Part shown: positions 52,395 to 61,270 of the stretch, in pieces
Position numbering within the stretch: the first letter of the stretch is position 1
Layout of the letters: every line of letters begins with the position of its first letter
DNA from: CAWGUU01 sp963825765
GTDB taxonomy: Bacteria; Actinomycetota; Acidimicrobiia; Acidimicrobiales; AC-14
Direction of reading: 5' to 3'
Assembly (NCBI GenBank): GCA_963825765.1
Contig: CAWGUU010000013.1
Span: 1 to 64,000, forward strand
Length of the DNA stretch: 64,000 nt
The notes under the pieces: model-generated
Seen by the model: only the letters and a program-made list of their open reading frames with translations
Databases searched by the model: none
What the model was told of the DNA's origin: nothing
Position numbers and translations under genes: made by a program

Positions 52395-53129
52395 CTAGCG
52401 TCGCAGGTCTGTAGCGAGAGTTCGCGGACCGAACAGGGCGCGGCCGACTCGGACCATCGTCGCCCCTTCCTGCACGGCTGTCTCCAGATCGTCCGTCATA
52501 CCCATCGAACGCTCCGTCAGACGCAGCCGATCGGCCATCACCGACACCGCCCGGAACGAGCTGCGAGCGTGCTCCGCCGTTCCCGTGGGCCCGACCGCCA
52601 TCAGTCCGGCAACGTCGAGCCCGAGGCCTCGCAAGCCCTCCACCAGCGCCGGTGCGTCGTCGATGGCGCAGCCGTGCTTCTGGGGTTCTCCCGACACGTT
52701 GACCTGCACGAGGACCCGCGCGCCGGGAGCCCAGCGGGCGATCTCCTCCCCGGCGGCCAGGCGGTCGACGGCCTGCCAGAGGTTCACGGCGGGGGCGAGC
52801 CTGCGCACCTTGTTTCGTTGCACCCGACCGAGGAAGTGCCACCGGACTGTGCCTGCCGCCTGGGTCTGCGCCTGGGCCTGGGCCACCTCGGCCCGCTTGG
52901 CCAGCAGCTCCACGGCATAGTTCTCCCCCACGTCGGTCACTCCGGCGGCCACGGCGGCCTCGACCGCACCGGCGCCGAAGCCCTTGGTGACGGCGATCAC
53001 GCGCACGCTGTCGTCGCCGCCCGCCCGGGCGATCCGCTCATGGACGACCGCCAGCCGGCCTGCCACATCCGGGGTTGGGCCATCGGGGGCTGGCACGTCG
53101 GTGGCCGGGGTCATGGTCAGCGGGCTCAC
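52395..53129 (-). CDS. yggS: YggS-family pyridoxal phosphate homeostasis protein
   Basis: A 244-residue PLP-binding protein of fold type III. VRVIAVTKGFGAGAV carries the PLP lysine, VGENYAVELLAKRAEV and WHFLGRVQRNKVRRL follow, VQVNVSGEPQKHG and GLMAVGPTG are family motifs, and SMGMTDDLETAVQEGATMVRVGRALFG closes the domain. GTG at 53129 overlaps the pgeF stop (GTGA); ATG five codons on is an alternative. It is a regular member of the ftsZ-pgeF-yggS-sepF-yggT cluster. Confidence 0.94.
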   Translation of the reverse strand: MSPLTMTPATDVPAPDGPTPDVAGRLAVVHERIARAGGDDSVRVIAVTKGFGAGAVEAAVAAGVTDVGENYAVELLAKRAEVAQAQAQTQAAGTVRWHFLGRVQRNKVRRLAPAVNLWQAVDRLAAGEEIARWAPGARVLVQVNVSGEPQKHGCAIDDAPALVEGLRGLGLDVAGLMAVGPTGTAEHARSSFRAVSVMADRLRLTERSMGMTDDLETAVQEGATMVRVGRALFGPRTLATDLRR

Positions 53130-53848
53130 GGGGCGTCCGCCCAGGCCACGGCTGCCTGGCGGCTGGCGTCGCGCCGGGCCCGCCACGAGAAGTGGTCCGG
53201 TGAGCAGGCGGTGCAGACGTCGACGTCGTCGACGTCGACGACGCCCACCGTGAAGAGAGCCGACCGCACGGCGGCCTGAACGTCGAGGGCGGGGGCGCCG
53301 GCCGAGGTCGTCGACCGGACGCCGTCGCCGAGGCGGGCGGCCACGCGGTCGAGGTCGTCGGGGCCGAACTCGTAGCACGAGGCGTGGATGCAGGGCCCGA
53401 GGTGGGCACCGACGGTCGACGCTCCCAGCGACCTCATCGACTCCACCGTGCGCTCGAGGACACCTGCCGTCAGGCCTCTCCACCCGGCGTGTGCCACTGC
53501 GGCCACACCTTCGGGGCTACCCAACACGACCGGAGCGCAGTCGGCGGACAGGACGGCGACGGCGCAGCCGGGGACGGCGGTGACGGCCGCGTCGGCCCGC
53601 TCCCCCGCTCCCTCCCCTGGCTCGGTCACCCGAACGACCCTGTCGCCGTGAACCTGGCGCAGCCACGTCCACGGCAGGTCGACGACGGCCCGGCGGCGCG
53701 CCTCGACCTCGGGGCTCACCGTCTCGACATACGTGCCGCCGTGGCCCATGTCGCCCTCCTCGCGACCGGTGAACCGACCCTTGACCGACCACAGCTCGGT
53801 TGTGTGGGAACGCTGATGCCGGAGCGGGGGCCTCGGCCCCACTGTCAC
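53126..53848 (-). CDS. pgeF: Peptidoglycan editing factor PgeF (YfiH, laccase domain)
   Basis: A 240-residue multicopper-oxidase-like fold protein. DLPWTWLRQVHGDRVVRV, VLSADCAPVVLGS, AHAGWRGLTAGVLE and LGPCIHASCYEFG provide the His and Cys metal ligands of the DUF152 family, whose E. coli member removes misincorporated L-Ser from the peptidoglycan stem. The listed GTG at 53848 gives about 25 extra residues before the conserved GRFTGREEGDMGHGG; no better start codon is evident. It directly follows ftsZ. Confidence 0.9.
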   Translation of the reverse strand: MTVGPRPPLRHQRSHTTELWSVKGRFTGREEGDMGHGGTYVETVSPEVEARRRAVVDLPWTWLRQVHGDRVVRVTEPGEGAGERADAAVTAVPGCAVAVLSADCAPVVLGSPEGVAAVAHAGWRGLTAGVLERTVESMRSLGASTVGAHLGPCIHASCYEFGPDDLDRVAARLGDGVRSTTSAGAPALDVQAAVRSALFTVGVVDVDDVDVCTACSPDHFSWRARRDASRQAAVAWADAP

Positions 53849-53853
53849 ACCAA

Positions 53854-53914
53854 GCCCGTCAGTTCAGGCATTTCAGGCCCGTCAGTTCAGGCATTTCGAG
53901 CCCGTCACTTCAAG
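53854..53914. repeat. 23-base tandem repeat duplicating the end of ftsZ
   Basis: GCCCGTCAGTTCAGGCATTTCAG occurs at 53854-53876 and, with two changes, at 53877-53899; a third partial copy GCCCGTCACTTCAAG at 53900-53914 is the end of ftsZ itself. Each copy carries the complement of TGA in the position of the ftsZ stop (53905-53907), as if the gene end had been copied twice into the 56-base gap before pgeF. Confidence 0.92.
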
Positions 53915-55014
53915 AACGACGGCACGTCGAAGTCGTCGTCGTCGTCGGTCAGGTCGATCTCGTCGGACTGACCGCCGAACAGGTCGTCGCTCGCCGACTG
54001 GAACACCTGCGGCCTGGCGCCGCCGAGCACCGGCCGGGCCTCGGGCTTGCGCTCACGGCCCTCGTCCCAGCGGTCGAAGCCGGCGGCGATGACGGTGACC
54101 CGCACCTCGTCGCCCATGGCGTCGTCGATGACCATGCCGGCGATGATGTTGGCGTCGGGGTGGGCGACCTCGTGGATGACCTCCGCCGCCTCGTTGACCT
54201 CGAAGAGGCCGAGGTCGCTGCCGCCGGAGATGTTGAGCAGGATGCCACGGGCACCCTCGATGGACGCCTCCAGCAGCGGGCTGGAGATGGCGGCCCGGGC
54301 GGCGTTGAGGGCCCGGCCCTCGCCCGACGCGTAGCCGATGCCCATCAGGGACGACCCGGCGTTGGTCATGATCATCTTCACGTCGGCGAAGTCGGTGTTG
54401 ATGAGGCCGGGCGTGGTGATCAGGTCGGTGATGCCCTGCACGCCCTGCAGCAGCACCTCGTCGGCCATCTTGAAGGCGTTGAGCACCGACGTCTTCTCGT
54501 TCGACACGGTCAGCAGCCTGTCGTTCGGGATGATGATCAGGGTGTCGACCTTCTCCCTCAGCTTCTGGATGCCCTGCTCGGCCTGCACGGTGCGGCGGCG
54601 GCCCTCGAAGGAGAAGGGGCGGGTGACCACGCCGATGGTGAGGGCCCCGAGGTTCTTGGCGATCTCGGCGATCACCGGCGCCCCGCCGGTGCCGGTGCCA
54701 CCGCCCTTGCCGGCGGTGATGAAGACCATGTCGGCGCCCTTGAGCACCTCCTCGATCTCGTCTCGGTGGGCCTCGGCCGCCTCGGCACCGACCTCGGGGT
54801 CGCTTCCGGCTCCGAGGCCGCGGGTCAGCTCCCGCCCGATGTCGAGCTTGACGTCGGCATCGCTCATCAGCAACGCCTGGGCGTCGGTGTTCACGGCGAT
54901 GAACTCCACGCCCTTGAGTCCGGCGTCGATCATCCGGTTGACGGCGTTGACCCCGCCACCACCGATGCCGACGACCTTGATGACTGCCAGGTAGTTCTGC
55001 GGTGCACCGATCAT
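53905..55014 (-). CDS. ftsZ: Cell division protein FtsZ
   Basis: A 369-residue tubulin homologue that forms the division ring. VVGIGGGGVNAVNRMI and FITAGKGGGTGTGGAPVIAE are the nucleotide-binding loops (the latter the tubulin signature), NTDAQALLMSDADVKLDIG follows, and DFADVKMIMTNAGSSLMGIG contains the T7 region. The linker is acidic, and the C-terminus DFDVPSFLK resembles the conserved peptide that binds SepF. ATG at 55014 has AGGAGG nine bases upstream. Confidence 0.98.
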   Translation of the reverse strand: MIGAPQNYLAVIKVVGIGGGGVNAVNRMIDAGLKGVEFIAVNTDAQALLMSDADVKLDIGRELTRGLGAGSDPEVGAEAAEAHRDEIEEVLKGADMVFITAGKGGGTGTGGAPVIAEIAKNLGALTIGVVTRPFSFEGRRRTVQAEQGIQKLREKVDTLIIIPNDRLLTVSNEKTSVLNAFKMADEVLLQGVQGITDLITTPGLINTDFADVKMIMTNAGSSLMGIGYASGEGRALNAARAAISSPLLEASIEGARGILLNISGGSDLGLFEVNEAAEVIHEVAHPDANIIAGMVIDDAMGDEVRVTVIAAGFDRWDEGRERKPEARPVLGGARPQVFQSASDDLFGGQSDEIDLTDDDDDFDVPSFLK

Positions 55015-55152
55015 CGATCGTCCCTCCTGATCCGTGCGTCCACGGAGCATGCCGGTTCGTGTTGCCGTCAAAGTCATCTGTTCGCTCCCACCATTCCGCT
55101 CGTCCACATTCCGCGTTCGCCGCCCCAACCGCCCGCCGTGCGGCCCAACCTG

Positions 55153-55183
55153 AACCTTGACTTGAGGTTAAGAGTTATGTCAA
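55153..55183 (-). promoter_or_regulatory. Probable ftsZ promoter/operator
   Basis: On the minus strand TTGACA (55183-55178) is a perfect -35 box, overlapping the ftsQ stop. It is followed by CTTAACCT and an inverted repeat AACCT-N7-AGGTT (55169-55153). This AT-richer patch stands out in the 165-base ftsQ-ftsZ gap. A similar AACCT-containing element lies upstream of ftsZ in other Actinomycetota as far as I recall. The untranslated leader would be about 140 bases. Confidence 0.5.
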
Positions 55184-55986
55184 CCTGCCCCAAGGGTCGA
55201 CACTGTAGCGACGGGGTTGAGACGCGTCAAGACAGGACTCTGGGGGATGCGCACATCGAGCGTCGAGACGCCACGGGTATCGACTTGGGTCAGCACCGAA
55301 AGGGCCGAGCGGAACTTCTCGTCGAGCTGCTCGGGCTCCCCCAACCGGATCGTCGCCCCCTCGCGGAGCTCGAGCGCCACCTCGCCCTTGTCGCCGGCGA
55401 CGACCGCCTTCACGCGCGACCTGAGGTCGTCGGGCACGGTTGCCGCCACCCGGAGCAGCCCGGCAGCGGGCCCGCCCAACGTCGACCCCGGCGGCCCGGC
55501 GGGCGCGATGCCGGCCAGGGGCGGGAGGCTTCCGGGCGACTGCGTCCAGGCCACCACCTGCCCGTTGGAGTCGACCAGCGCCCACCCGGAATCGGCTGCC
55601 GGCGCGGCCGCCACCGCCTGGCGCTCGACCACCCTGATGGTCACCGTCGACGGCCACTGCCGGGTGATGGAGGCCGACCGGACCCACGGGAGGTCGACCA
55701 CTCCCCGGACGGCGAGCGACCGGTCGAGGTCGACCATCGGAAGGCCCAGACGCACGCCCGAGGCGGCCACGACCTCGGCCCGGGGGGTGGCGGTGGCCCC
55801 CACCACCTCGACCCTGTCGACGTCGAGTAGAGGGGAACGGGTCGACGCCCAGCCGGCGACGACGAGGACCGTCATGGTCCCAGAGGCGACGAGGAAGCGC
55901 AGGCGGCGGCGTCCCTCGTGGCGAGTCACCTCGATGCGGCGCCGCTTCATGCGAGGGTCCATAGGGGGTCTGACCTGCGTGTTCAT
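55180..55986 (-). CDS. ftsQ: Cell division protein FtsQ
   Basis: A 268-residue bitopic division protein. A basic cytoplasmic start (DPRMKRRRIEVTRHEGRRRL) leads to one membrane helix (about 30-47), then the POTRA domain (LLDVDRVEVVGATATPRAEV, SGVRLGLPMVDLD) and the FtsQ beta domain (RVVERQAVAAAPAADSGWAL, VDSNGQVVAW, FRSALSVLTQVDTRGVSTLD). FtsQ scaffolds FtsB/FtsL at the septum. It lies between murC and ftsZ, 115 bases after murC, a gap where murB is normally found in relatives. Confidence 0.92.
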   Translation of the reverse strand: MNTQVRPPMDPRMKRRRIEVTRHEGRRRLRFLVASGTMTVLVVAGWASTRSPLLDVDRVEVVGATATPRAEVVAASGVRLGLPMVDLDRSLAVRGVVDLPWVRSASITRQWPSTVTIRVVERQAVAAAPAADSGWALVDSNGQVVAWTQSPGSLPPLAGIAPAGPPGSTLGGPAAGLLRVAATVPDDLRSRVKAVVAGDKGEVALELREGATIRLGEPEQLDEKFRSALSVLTQVDTRGVSTLDVRIPQSPVLTRLNPVATVSTLGAG

Positions 55987-56101
55987 GGTCTATCTCCACT
56001 GTAGGTCGAGAGTGTTGGAGTGGGCCGTGCGCTGGGCTGATGGAGATCCGTCCTGGGGAAACGGTCGCACGCCGGCCCGGCCGGAGCGCGGATACCGGGC
56101 A

Positions 56102-57499
56102 TCAGTCGGCCAACAGCTCGTCGGCGAGGGTGGTCACGTCGCCGGCCCCCAGCGTCAGGCACAGGTCGCCGGGCGCCAGCAGGCGGCGGAGGTGGGCGAC
56201 GAGGTCGGCCCGGCCGGCCACGTAGTCGACAGGGCGTGCCGGATCGGCCTCCGCGACGGCGGAGGCGACGAGCCGTCCGGAGACACCGGGGCGGGGCTCC
56301 TCACCGGCGGGGTAGACGTCGGTGACCACGACGACGTCGGCGTCCCGGAAGGCGCCCCCGAAATCCCGCCAGAGCGACTGCGTGCGGCTGTAGCGGTGGG
56401 GTTGGAACACGCACACCACCCGCTGCCAGTCGCCGTCGCGCGCCGCCGCCAGCGCCGCCGCCACCTCCGCCGGGAGGTGGGCGTAGTCGTCCACATAGGT
56501 CACGCCGGCGCGCTCGCCCCGGGGCTGGAACCGTCGCCCGACGCCGCCCCACGAGGCGACGGCCCGGGCCGCGGCCGGGAAGTCGGCGCCGATCATCACC
56601 GCGGCGGCCAGCGCCCCCGCCGCGTTGCGGGCGTTGTGGAGCCCGGGGCGGGGAACGTCGACGTCGCCGAGGACGGTGCCGTGGTCGAGGAGCGTGAATC
56701 GGACCGAGGACCTGCCACCGACGACGTCGACCATGCGGACGTCGGCGGTGGTGGCCGTGCCGTAGGTGGTGGCGCCGTGGCTGTGCCCGAGCTCGGCGGC
56801 GACGGCGTCGTCGGCGCTCACGAGCCGGGAACCGGCAGCGGCCAGGAACGTGTCGAAGGCGGCAGCGACGGCGTCGAAGCTGCCCCAGTGGTCGAGGTGA
56901 TCGGGCTCGACGCTGGTGACCACGGCGAGGTCCGACGGCAGGCGGAGGAAGGAGCCGTCGCTCTCGTCGGCCTCGGCCACCATCCAGTCGCCCGTGTCCC
57001 AGCCGGCGCCGGTGCCGAAGTCGAGGATCACCCCACCCACGACGAAGGAGGGCCGCAGCCCGGCGCCGTCGAGGGCGACGGCCAGGAGGGCCGACGTGGT
57101 CGTCTTGCCGTGGGTTCCGGCGATGGCGGCGGTCCGGCGGAGCCGGCAGATGGAGGCCAGCATGGCCGAGCGGTGCACGACGGGGATCGACGCCTGCCGG
57201 GCCGCCGCCACCTCGACGTTGGTCGCGGGTACCGCGGTGGAGATCACCACCACGTCGACGCCCGCCACCAGCAGAGGGTCGTGGCCGACGTGGACGGCGA
57301 CGCCGAGGGAGCCGAGGCGGTCGAGGGTGTCCGACGGGTGGAGGTCGCTGCCGGAGACGGCGTGGCCCATCGCCGCCAGTACCTCGGCGATCGGGCTCAT
57401 CCCCGCTCCGGCGACGCCGACAAGGTGGATGCTGCGGGGTTGGCGGAGGTCGACGTCAAAAAGCGAGTTTGGCGCCGCCGGCGTCGAGGGTTCGCTCAT
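56102..57499 (-). CDS. murC: UDP-N-acetylmuramate-L-alanine ligase MurC
   Basis: A 465-residue Mur ligase that adds L-Ala to UDP-MurNAc. SIHLVGVAGAGMSPIAEVL is the N-terminal UDP-binding motif, AAIAGTHGKTTTSALLAVAL the ATP loop, VAEADESDGSFLRL and VTSVEPDHLDHWGSF the metal and carbamyl-lysine region, GRRFQPRGERAGVTYVDDYAHLP the C-terminal domain entry. ATG at 57499 overlaps the murG stop (ATGA). Confidence 0.97.
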   Translation of the reverse strand: MSEPSTPAAPNSLFDVDLRQPRSIHLVGVAGAGMSPIAEVLAAMGHAVSGSDLHPSDTLDRLGSLGVAVHVGHDPLLVAGVDVVVISTAVPATNVEVAAARQASIPVVHRSAMLASICRLRRTAAIAGTHGKTTTSALLAVALDGAGLRPSFVVGGVILDFGTGAGWDTGDWMVAEADESDGSFLRLPSDLAVVTSVEPDHLDHWGSFDAVAAAFDTFLAAAGSRLVSADDAVAAELGHSHGATTYGTATTADVRMVDVVGGRSSVRFTLLDHGTVLGDVDVPRPGLHNARNAAGALAAAVMIGADFPAAARAVASWGGVGRRFQPRGERAGVTYVDDYAHLPAEVAAALAAARDGDWQRVVCVFQPHRYSRTQSLWRDFGGAFRDADVVVVTDVYPAGEEPRPGVSGRLVASAVAEADPARPVDYVAGRADLVAHLRRLLAPGDLCLTLGAGDVTTLADELLAD

Positions 57500-58758
57500 T
57501 GGCGCCCGCCACCATCGGCGGCGCCGACCGGCAGGGCGTGGGCCTCGACCAGCGCGGCGGCGCGGTCGGCGGCGTCCGGGCGACCACAGGCCACCGCCGC
57601 CCGCTCCATCGCCGCCAGTCGGTCCGGCTCGGCCAGCAGGGCCTCGACCAGGCCGATCAACGTGTCGGCGTCGAATCCGTCGTCGGGCACCAGCACCGCC
57701 GCGCCGGCGTCCGCCAGGTGCCGGGCATTGGCGGTCTGGTGGTCGCCGGGGGCGCCGGGCAGGGGCACCAGCACCGAGGGCACACCGACCGCCGAGACCT
57801 CGGCGACGGTGTTCCCGCCCGCCCGGCACACGACCAGGTCGGCGGCGGCCAGGAGCAGGTCCATTCGGTCCTCGTACTGCACCGGTTGGTAGACGAGACC
57901 ACCGTCGGGCAGGGGGGGCACCGACGAGCGGATCAGCTCCCAGTCCCGCGCCCCGACGGCGTGGCGCACGGCGAGGTCGGCGCGGTCGGCCCACTTCCCC
58001 ACCGCCCCGAGCGTCGCCTGATTGATGCGGAGGGAGCCGAGCGACCCACCTGTCACCGCGACGAGCTTGCGACCGCCGGGCACGTCCAGCGCGGTCCGAG
58101 CCGCGTCCCGTCCGCCGGGCGACCGGTCGACGGCCAGGATCTCGGGCCGGACGGGGTTGCCGGTGACCGTCGCCCGGGGAAGGTCGGTGCCGGGGAACGA
58201 GACCGCGCTGGCGCGGGCGAACCGGCCGAGCAGGCGGTTGGCGGAGCCCGGCACCGCGTTCTGCTCGAGCACGACGAGCGGGATGCGCGCCGCCGCCGCG
58301 GCGAGGCCGCACGCCACCGCCGCGTAGCCGCCGACGGCGACGACGACCGACGGGCGCAGTTGCCGCACGAGCCGCCGCGCCAACACCGCCGCCCGGCTGA
58401 GGCCCCAGGCCGCGCCCACGTTGCCTACCGTGTCGTTCACCGAGAGGTGCCGCACGAAACCCCGCCCGGGCAGCTCGGTGAGCCCGAACCCGGCGGCGGG
58501 CACCATCCGGGCCTCGATGCCGCGCCGGCTGCCGACGTAGTGGATGGAAGACGGGTCGTGGCCCCGCTCGACGAGCGCCCGCCCCAGGGCCAGCCCTGGC
58601 ACCAGGTGCCCGGCGGTGCCGCCGCCGGCGACGATCGCCCACGTTCTCGGCGCCCAGGTGCCAGGGGCCGGGGTGCCGGCTGCCGGTGTGCCCGCGGCCG
58701 GGGTGCCGGCCGCTGCGGTGCCGGCTGCTGGGGTGCCAGGGGCCGGGGTATCAGTCAC
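57496..58758 (-). CDS. murG: UDP-GlcNAc:lipid I GlcNAc transferase MurG
   Basis: A 420-residue GT28 glycosyltransferase that makes lipid II at the inner face of the membrane. WAIVAGGGTAGHLVPGLALG, VVAVGGYAAVACGLAAAAAR, VVLEQNAVPGSANRLLGRFA, VTGGSLGSLRINQA and VVCRAGGNTVAEVSAVGVPS are all typical. About 33 extra residues at the start are TPAAG-type repeats from a degenerate 15-base array. GTG at 58758 overlaps the ftsW stop (GTGA). Confidence 0.96.
   Translation of the reverse strand: MTDTPAPGTPAAGTAAAGTPAAGTPAAGTPAPGTWAPRTWAIVAGGGTAGHLVPGLALGRALVERGHDPSSIHYVGSRRGIEARMVPAAGFGLTELPGRGFVRHLSVNDTVGNVGAAWGLSRAAVLARRLVRQLRPSVVVAVGGYAAVACGLAAAAARIPLVVLEQNAVPGSANRLLGRFARASAVSFPGTDLPRATVTGNPVRPEILAVDRSPGGRDAARTALDVPGGRKLVAVTGGSLGSLRINQATLGAVGKWADRADLAVRHAVGARDWELIRSSVPPLPDGGLVYQPVQYEDRMDLLLAAADLVVCRAGGNTVAEVSAVGVPSVLVPLPGAPGDHQTANARHLADAGAAVLVPDDGFDADTLIGLVEALLAEPDRLAAMERAAVACGRPDAADRAAALVEAHALPVGAADGGGRQ
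58660..58755. repeat. Degenerate 15-base repeat at the start of murG
   Basis: About six units related to GGGTGCCGGCTGCCG lie in tandem and encode GTPAAG/GTPAPG in the murG N-terminus. Copies differ from each other more than those in lspA or mshD, so the array is older or under coding constraint. It ends at the murG start codon. Confidence 0.8.
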
Positions 58759-59936
58759 GCCGGCTGCCGGGCGATCCCTCCCGGGGCCGGCACCGATGGT
58801 GACGTCGACGCCAGGTCGGAGCGGCGGGCGACGCTGAGCAGGATGCCGACGGCCGCCATGGTGACCACGAGGGCGGAGCCGCCGAAGGACAGGAAGGGCA
58901 GGGGGATGCCGGTCACCGGCAGGACGCCCGTGACCGCGCCCATGTTCACCACCGCCTGGCCGGCGATCCACGTGGTGATGCCGGCGGCCAGGAGGGTGCC
59001 GAACCGGTCGGGCGCCCGTAGGGCGACACGGATGCCGAGCACGGTGAAGGCGACGAAGAGGCCCACCACCAGCAGGGTGCCCAGCAGCCCGAGCTCCTCG
59101 CCCACGATGGCGAAGATGAAGTCGGTGTGGGCGTTGGGCAGAAAGCCCCACTTGGCCCGGCTGGCGCCCAGGCCGACTCCGGCCAGGTTGCCGGTGCCGA
59201 GGGCCACGAGCGATTGGGCCACCTGGTAGCCGGTGTGGGAGGCGTCGGCCCAGGGGTCCATGAAGGACTGCATGCGGTTGCGGCGGTAACCGGCGCCCAT
59301 TGCCAGGACGAAGGCGCCGGTCACCGCGACGGCGCCCAGGCTCGCCATGCGGATGAGGGGCATGCCGGCGACGAACAGCAGGACGACGGTGATGAGCATC
59401 ATCACCAAGGCCGTCCCCATGTCGGGCTGGAGCAGGACCAGGCCGATGAGCACGCCGGCGATGGCCAGCACCGGGCGCAGGGTAAGCCGGGACAGGTGCA
59501 TGCGGTCGGACCGGTCGGCCAGCAAGGTCGCCACGAACAGGAGGATGGCCAGCTTGGCCAGCTCGGACGGCTGGATGGTGAACCAGCTCCACCCCAGCCA
59601 CCGCGTCGACCCGCTGACCCGGATGCCGACGCCGGGAACCAGCACCGCCATCAGCAGCAGCCCGGACACGACCACGGCGGGGCCGGCCAGCCGCCGCCAG
59701 CGCCGGTAGTCGAACCACGTGGTGGCCACCATGGCCGCCGTCCCGATCGCCACCCAGGTGGCCTGCTTGCGGAAGAAGATCCACGCCCCGCCGTAGCTGC
59801 GGAGGGCTTCCACCGACGACGCCGACAACACCATCATCAGCCCGATCACCAGCAGCAGGGCGACGACGATTGCCAGCAGGGCCCAGCCCGAGCGGGACTG
59901 GACTTCGGGCGACTGGGCTGCCTGCGGGTCGTTCAT
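58755..59936 (-). CDS. ftsW: Peptidoglycan glycosyltransferase FtsW
   Basis: A 393-residue SEDS-family polymerase of septal peptidoglycan with ten predicted helices. WLGWSWFTIQPSELAKLAIL, VLLQPDMGTALVMMLITVVL, GLGASRAKWGFLPNAHTDFI, FAIVGEELGLLGTLLVVG and GIPLPFLSFGGSALV are signature motifs, including the catalytic Asp of the extracellular loop near PNAHTDF. ATG at 59936 overlaps the murD stop. Its transpeptidase partner FtsI begins just outside the right edge. Confidence 0.96.
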   Translation of the reverse strand: MNDPQAAQSPEVQSRSGWALLAIVVALLLVIGLMMVLSASSVEALRSYGGAWIFFRKQATWVAIGTAAMVATTWFDYRRWRRLAGPAVVVSGLLLMAVLVPGVGIRVSGSTRWLGWSWFTIQPSELAKLAILLFVATLLADRSDRMHLSRLTLRPVLAIAGVLIGLVLLQPDMGTALVMMLITVVLLFVAGMPLIRMASLGAVAVTGAFVLAMGAGYRRNRMQSFMDPWADASHTGYQVAQSLVALGTGNLAGVGLGASRAKWGFLPNAHTDFIFAIVGEELGLLGTLLVVGLFVAFTVLGIRVALRAPDRFGTLLAAGITTWIAGQAVVNMGAVTGVLPVTGIPLPFLSFGGSALVVTMAAVGILLSVARRSDLASTSPSVPAPGGIARQPA

Positions 59937-61270
59937 TGGATGCCCTCCTCCTGCAGCAGGGCCCGGACGGCGCGGGCGAAGTCGTCGCCGCGCTGGGCGT
60001 AGGAGACGTACCAGTCGAAGCTGGCGCAGCCCGGGGACAGGACCACGGCGTCGCCTGGCCGGGCGGCGGATGCCGCCAGGCGTACCGCCTCGTCCATCGA
60101 CGTCGCCGACTGCACGGGGCGGAGCCCGTCGAACACGGCCGCCACCTCGGGTCCGGCCTCGCCGATGGTCACGACGGACCGGATTCGGCCCACGACGTCG
60201 GCGTCGCCGAGAGCGCCGAGGTCGAGGCCCTTGTTCCTGCCGCCCGCCACCAGCACGACCGAGTCGAAGGCTTCCACCGCGGCGACGGCGGCGTGGGGGT
60301 TGGTGGCCTTGGAGTCGTCGTAGAACCTGACGCCGGCGGCCTCGCCGACAAGGGTCAGCCGGTGCGGCAGGCCGTCGAAGCCGCAGAGCGCGGTGCGGAT
60401 CCCCTCCGGCGTGGCGCCGGCGGCGGTGGCGGCGGCCGCCGCGGCAAGGGCGTTGGCGAGGTCGTGGGGCAGCGACCGGGCCAGGTCGGCCACCTCCGCG
60501 ACGGCTCCGCCGGGGCCGCGCAGCGCCCCGTCCACGACGGTCCAGTCGGCGGCTGACTCCGGGCCGAGGCCGAAGCTGACGACCTCGCCGGGCGCGCCGG
60601 CGGCCAGGCCCATGATCACCGGGTCGTCGGCGTTGACCACGGCCACGTCTCCGGGCCCCTGGCGCTCCCAGATGCGGGCCTTGGCGGCGGCGTAGGACTC
60701 CACGTCGGGGTGCCAGTCGAGGTGGTCGGGCGCCAGGTTGAGCCACACCGCCACCGCCGGGCGGAATCCGTCCACGAACTGCAGCTGGAACGACGAGACC
60801 TCGGCCACCACGACGTCGAGTTCGGCACCGACCGCCGACACCAGGGGCACGCCGATGTTGCCGGCGGCCAGCACCCGCAGCCCGGACGCCTGGAGTGCCC
60901 GGGCCACCAGCGTCGTGACCGTGGTCTTGCCGTTGGTGCCGGTGACGGCGACGACGGGAATGTCGAGCGCTCGCCAGGCCAGCTCGACCTCGCCCAGCAC
61001 GGGCACGTGGGCGGCGGCGGCGGCGGCGAAGACCGGGTGACCGACAGGGATGCCGGGGCTGGGGGCGACCACGTCCACGCCGGCCACCAGCCTGGTGAGG
61101 TCGTCGGCGTCGGGGTGGGCCAACAGGTCGACCCCCATGGCCCGGGCCCGCTCGCCCATGCCGTTGGCCGGGGCGTCGTCGACGGCCACGACCTCCCAAC
61201 CCACCGAGAGCAGGTGGGCAGCGAGGGCCTCGCCGGCCAACCGGAAGCCCATGACGAGAGCGCGCGTCAT
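59933..61270 (-). CDS. murD: UDP-N-acetylmuramoyl-L-alanine-D-glutamate ligase MurD
   Basis: A 445-residue Mur ligase adding D-Glu. N-terminal ALVMGFRLAGEALAAHLLSV and VAPSPGIPVGHPVF, ATP loop VAVTGTNGKTTVTTLVARAL, AGNIGVPLVSAVGAELDVVV, SSFQLQFVDGFRP, NLAPDHLDWHPDVESYAAAK with the carbamylated Lys, and FYDDSKATNPHAAVAAVEAF are complete. ATG at 61270 overlaps the mraY stop (ATGA). Confidence 0.97.
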   Translation of the reverse strand: MTRALVMGFRLAGEALAAHLLSVGWEVVAVDDAPANGMGERARAMGVDLLAHPDADDLTRLVAGVDVVAPSPGIPVGHPVFAAAAAAHVPVLGEVELAWRALDIPVVAVTGTNGKTTVTTLVARALQASGLRVLAAGNIGVPLVSAVGAELDVVVAEVSSFQLQFVDGFRPAVAVWLNLAPDHLDWHPDVESYAAAKARIWERQGPGDVAVVNADDPVIMGLAAGAPGEVVSFGLGPESAADWTVVDGALRGPGGAVAEVADLARSLPHDLANALAAAAAATAAGATPEGIRTALCGFDGLPHRLTLVGEAAGVRFYDDSKATNPHAAVAAVEAFDSVVLVAGGRNKGLDLGALGDADVVGRIRSVVTIGEAGPEVAAVFDGLRPVQSATSMDEAVRLAASAARPGDAVVLSPGCASFDWYVSYAQRGDDFARAVRALLQEEGIQ

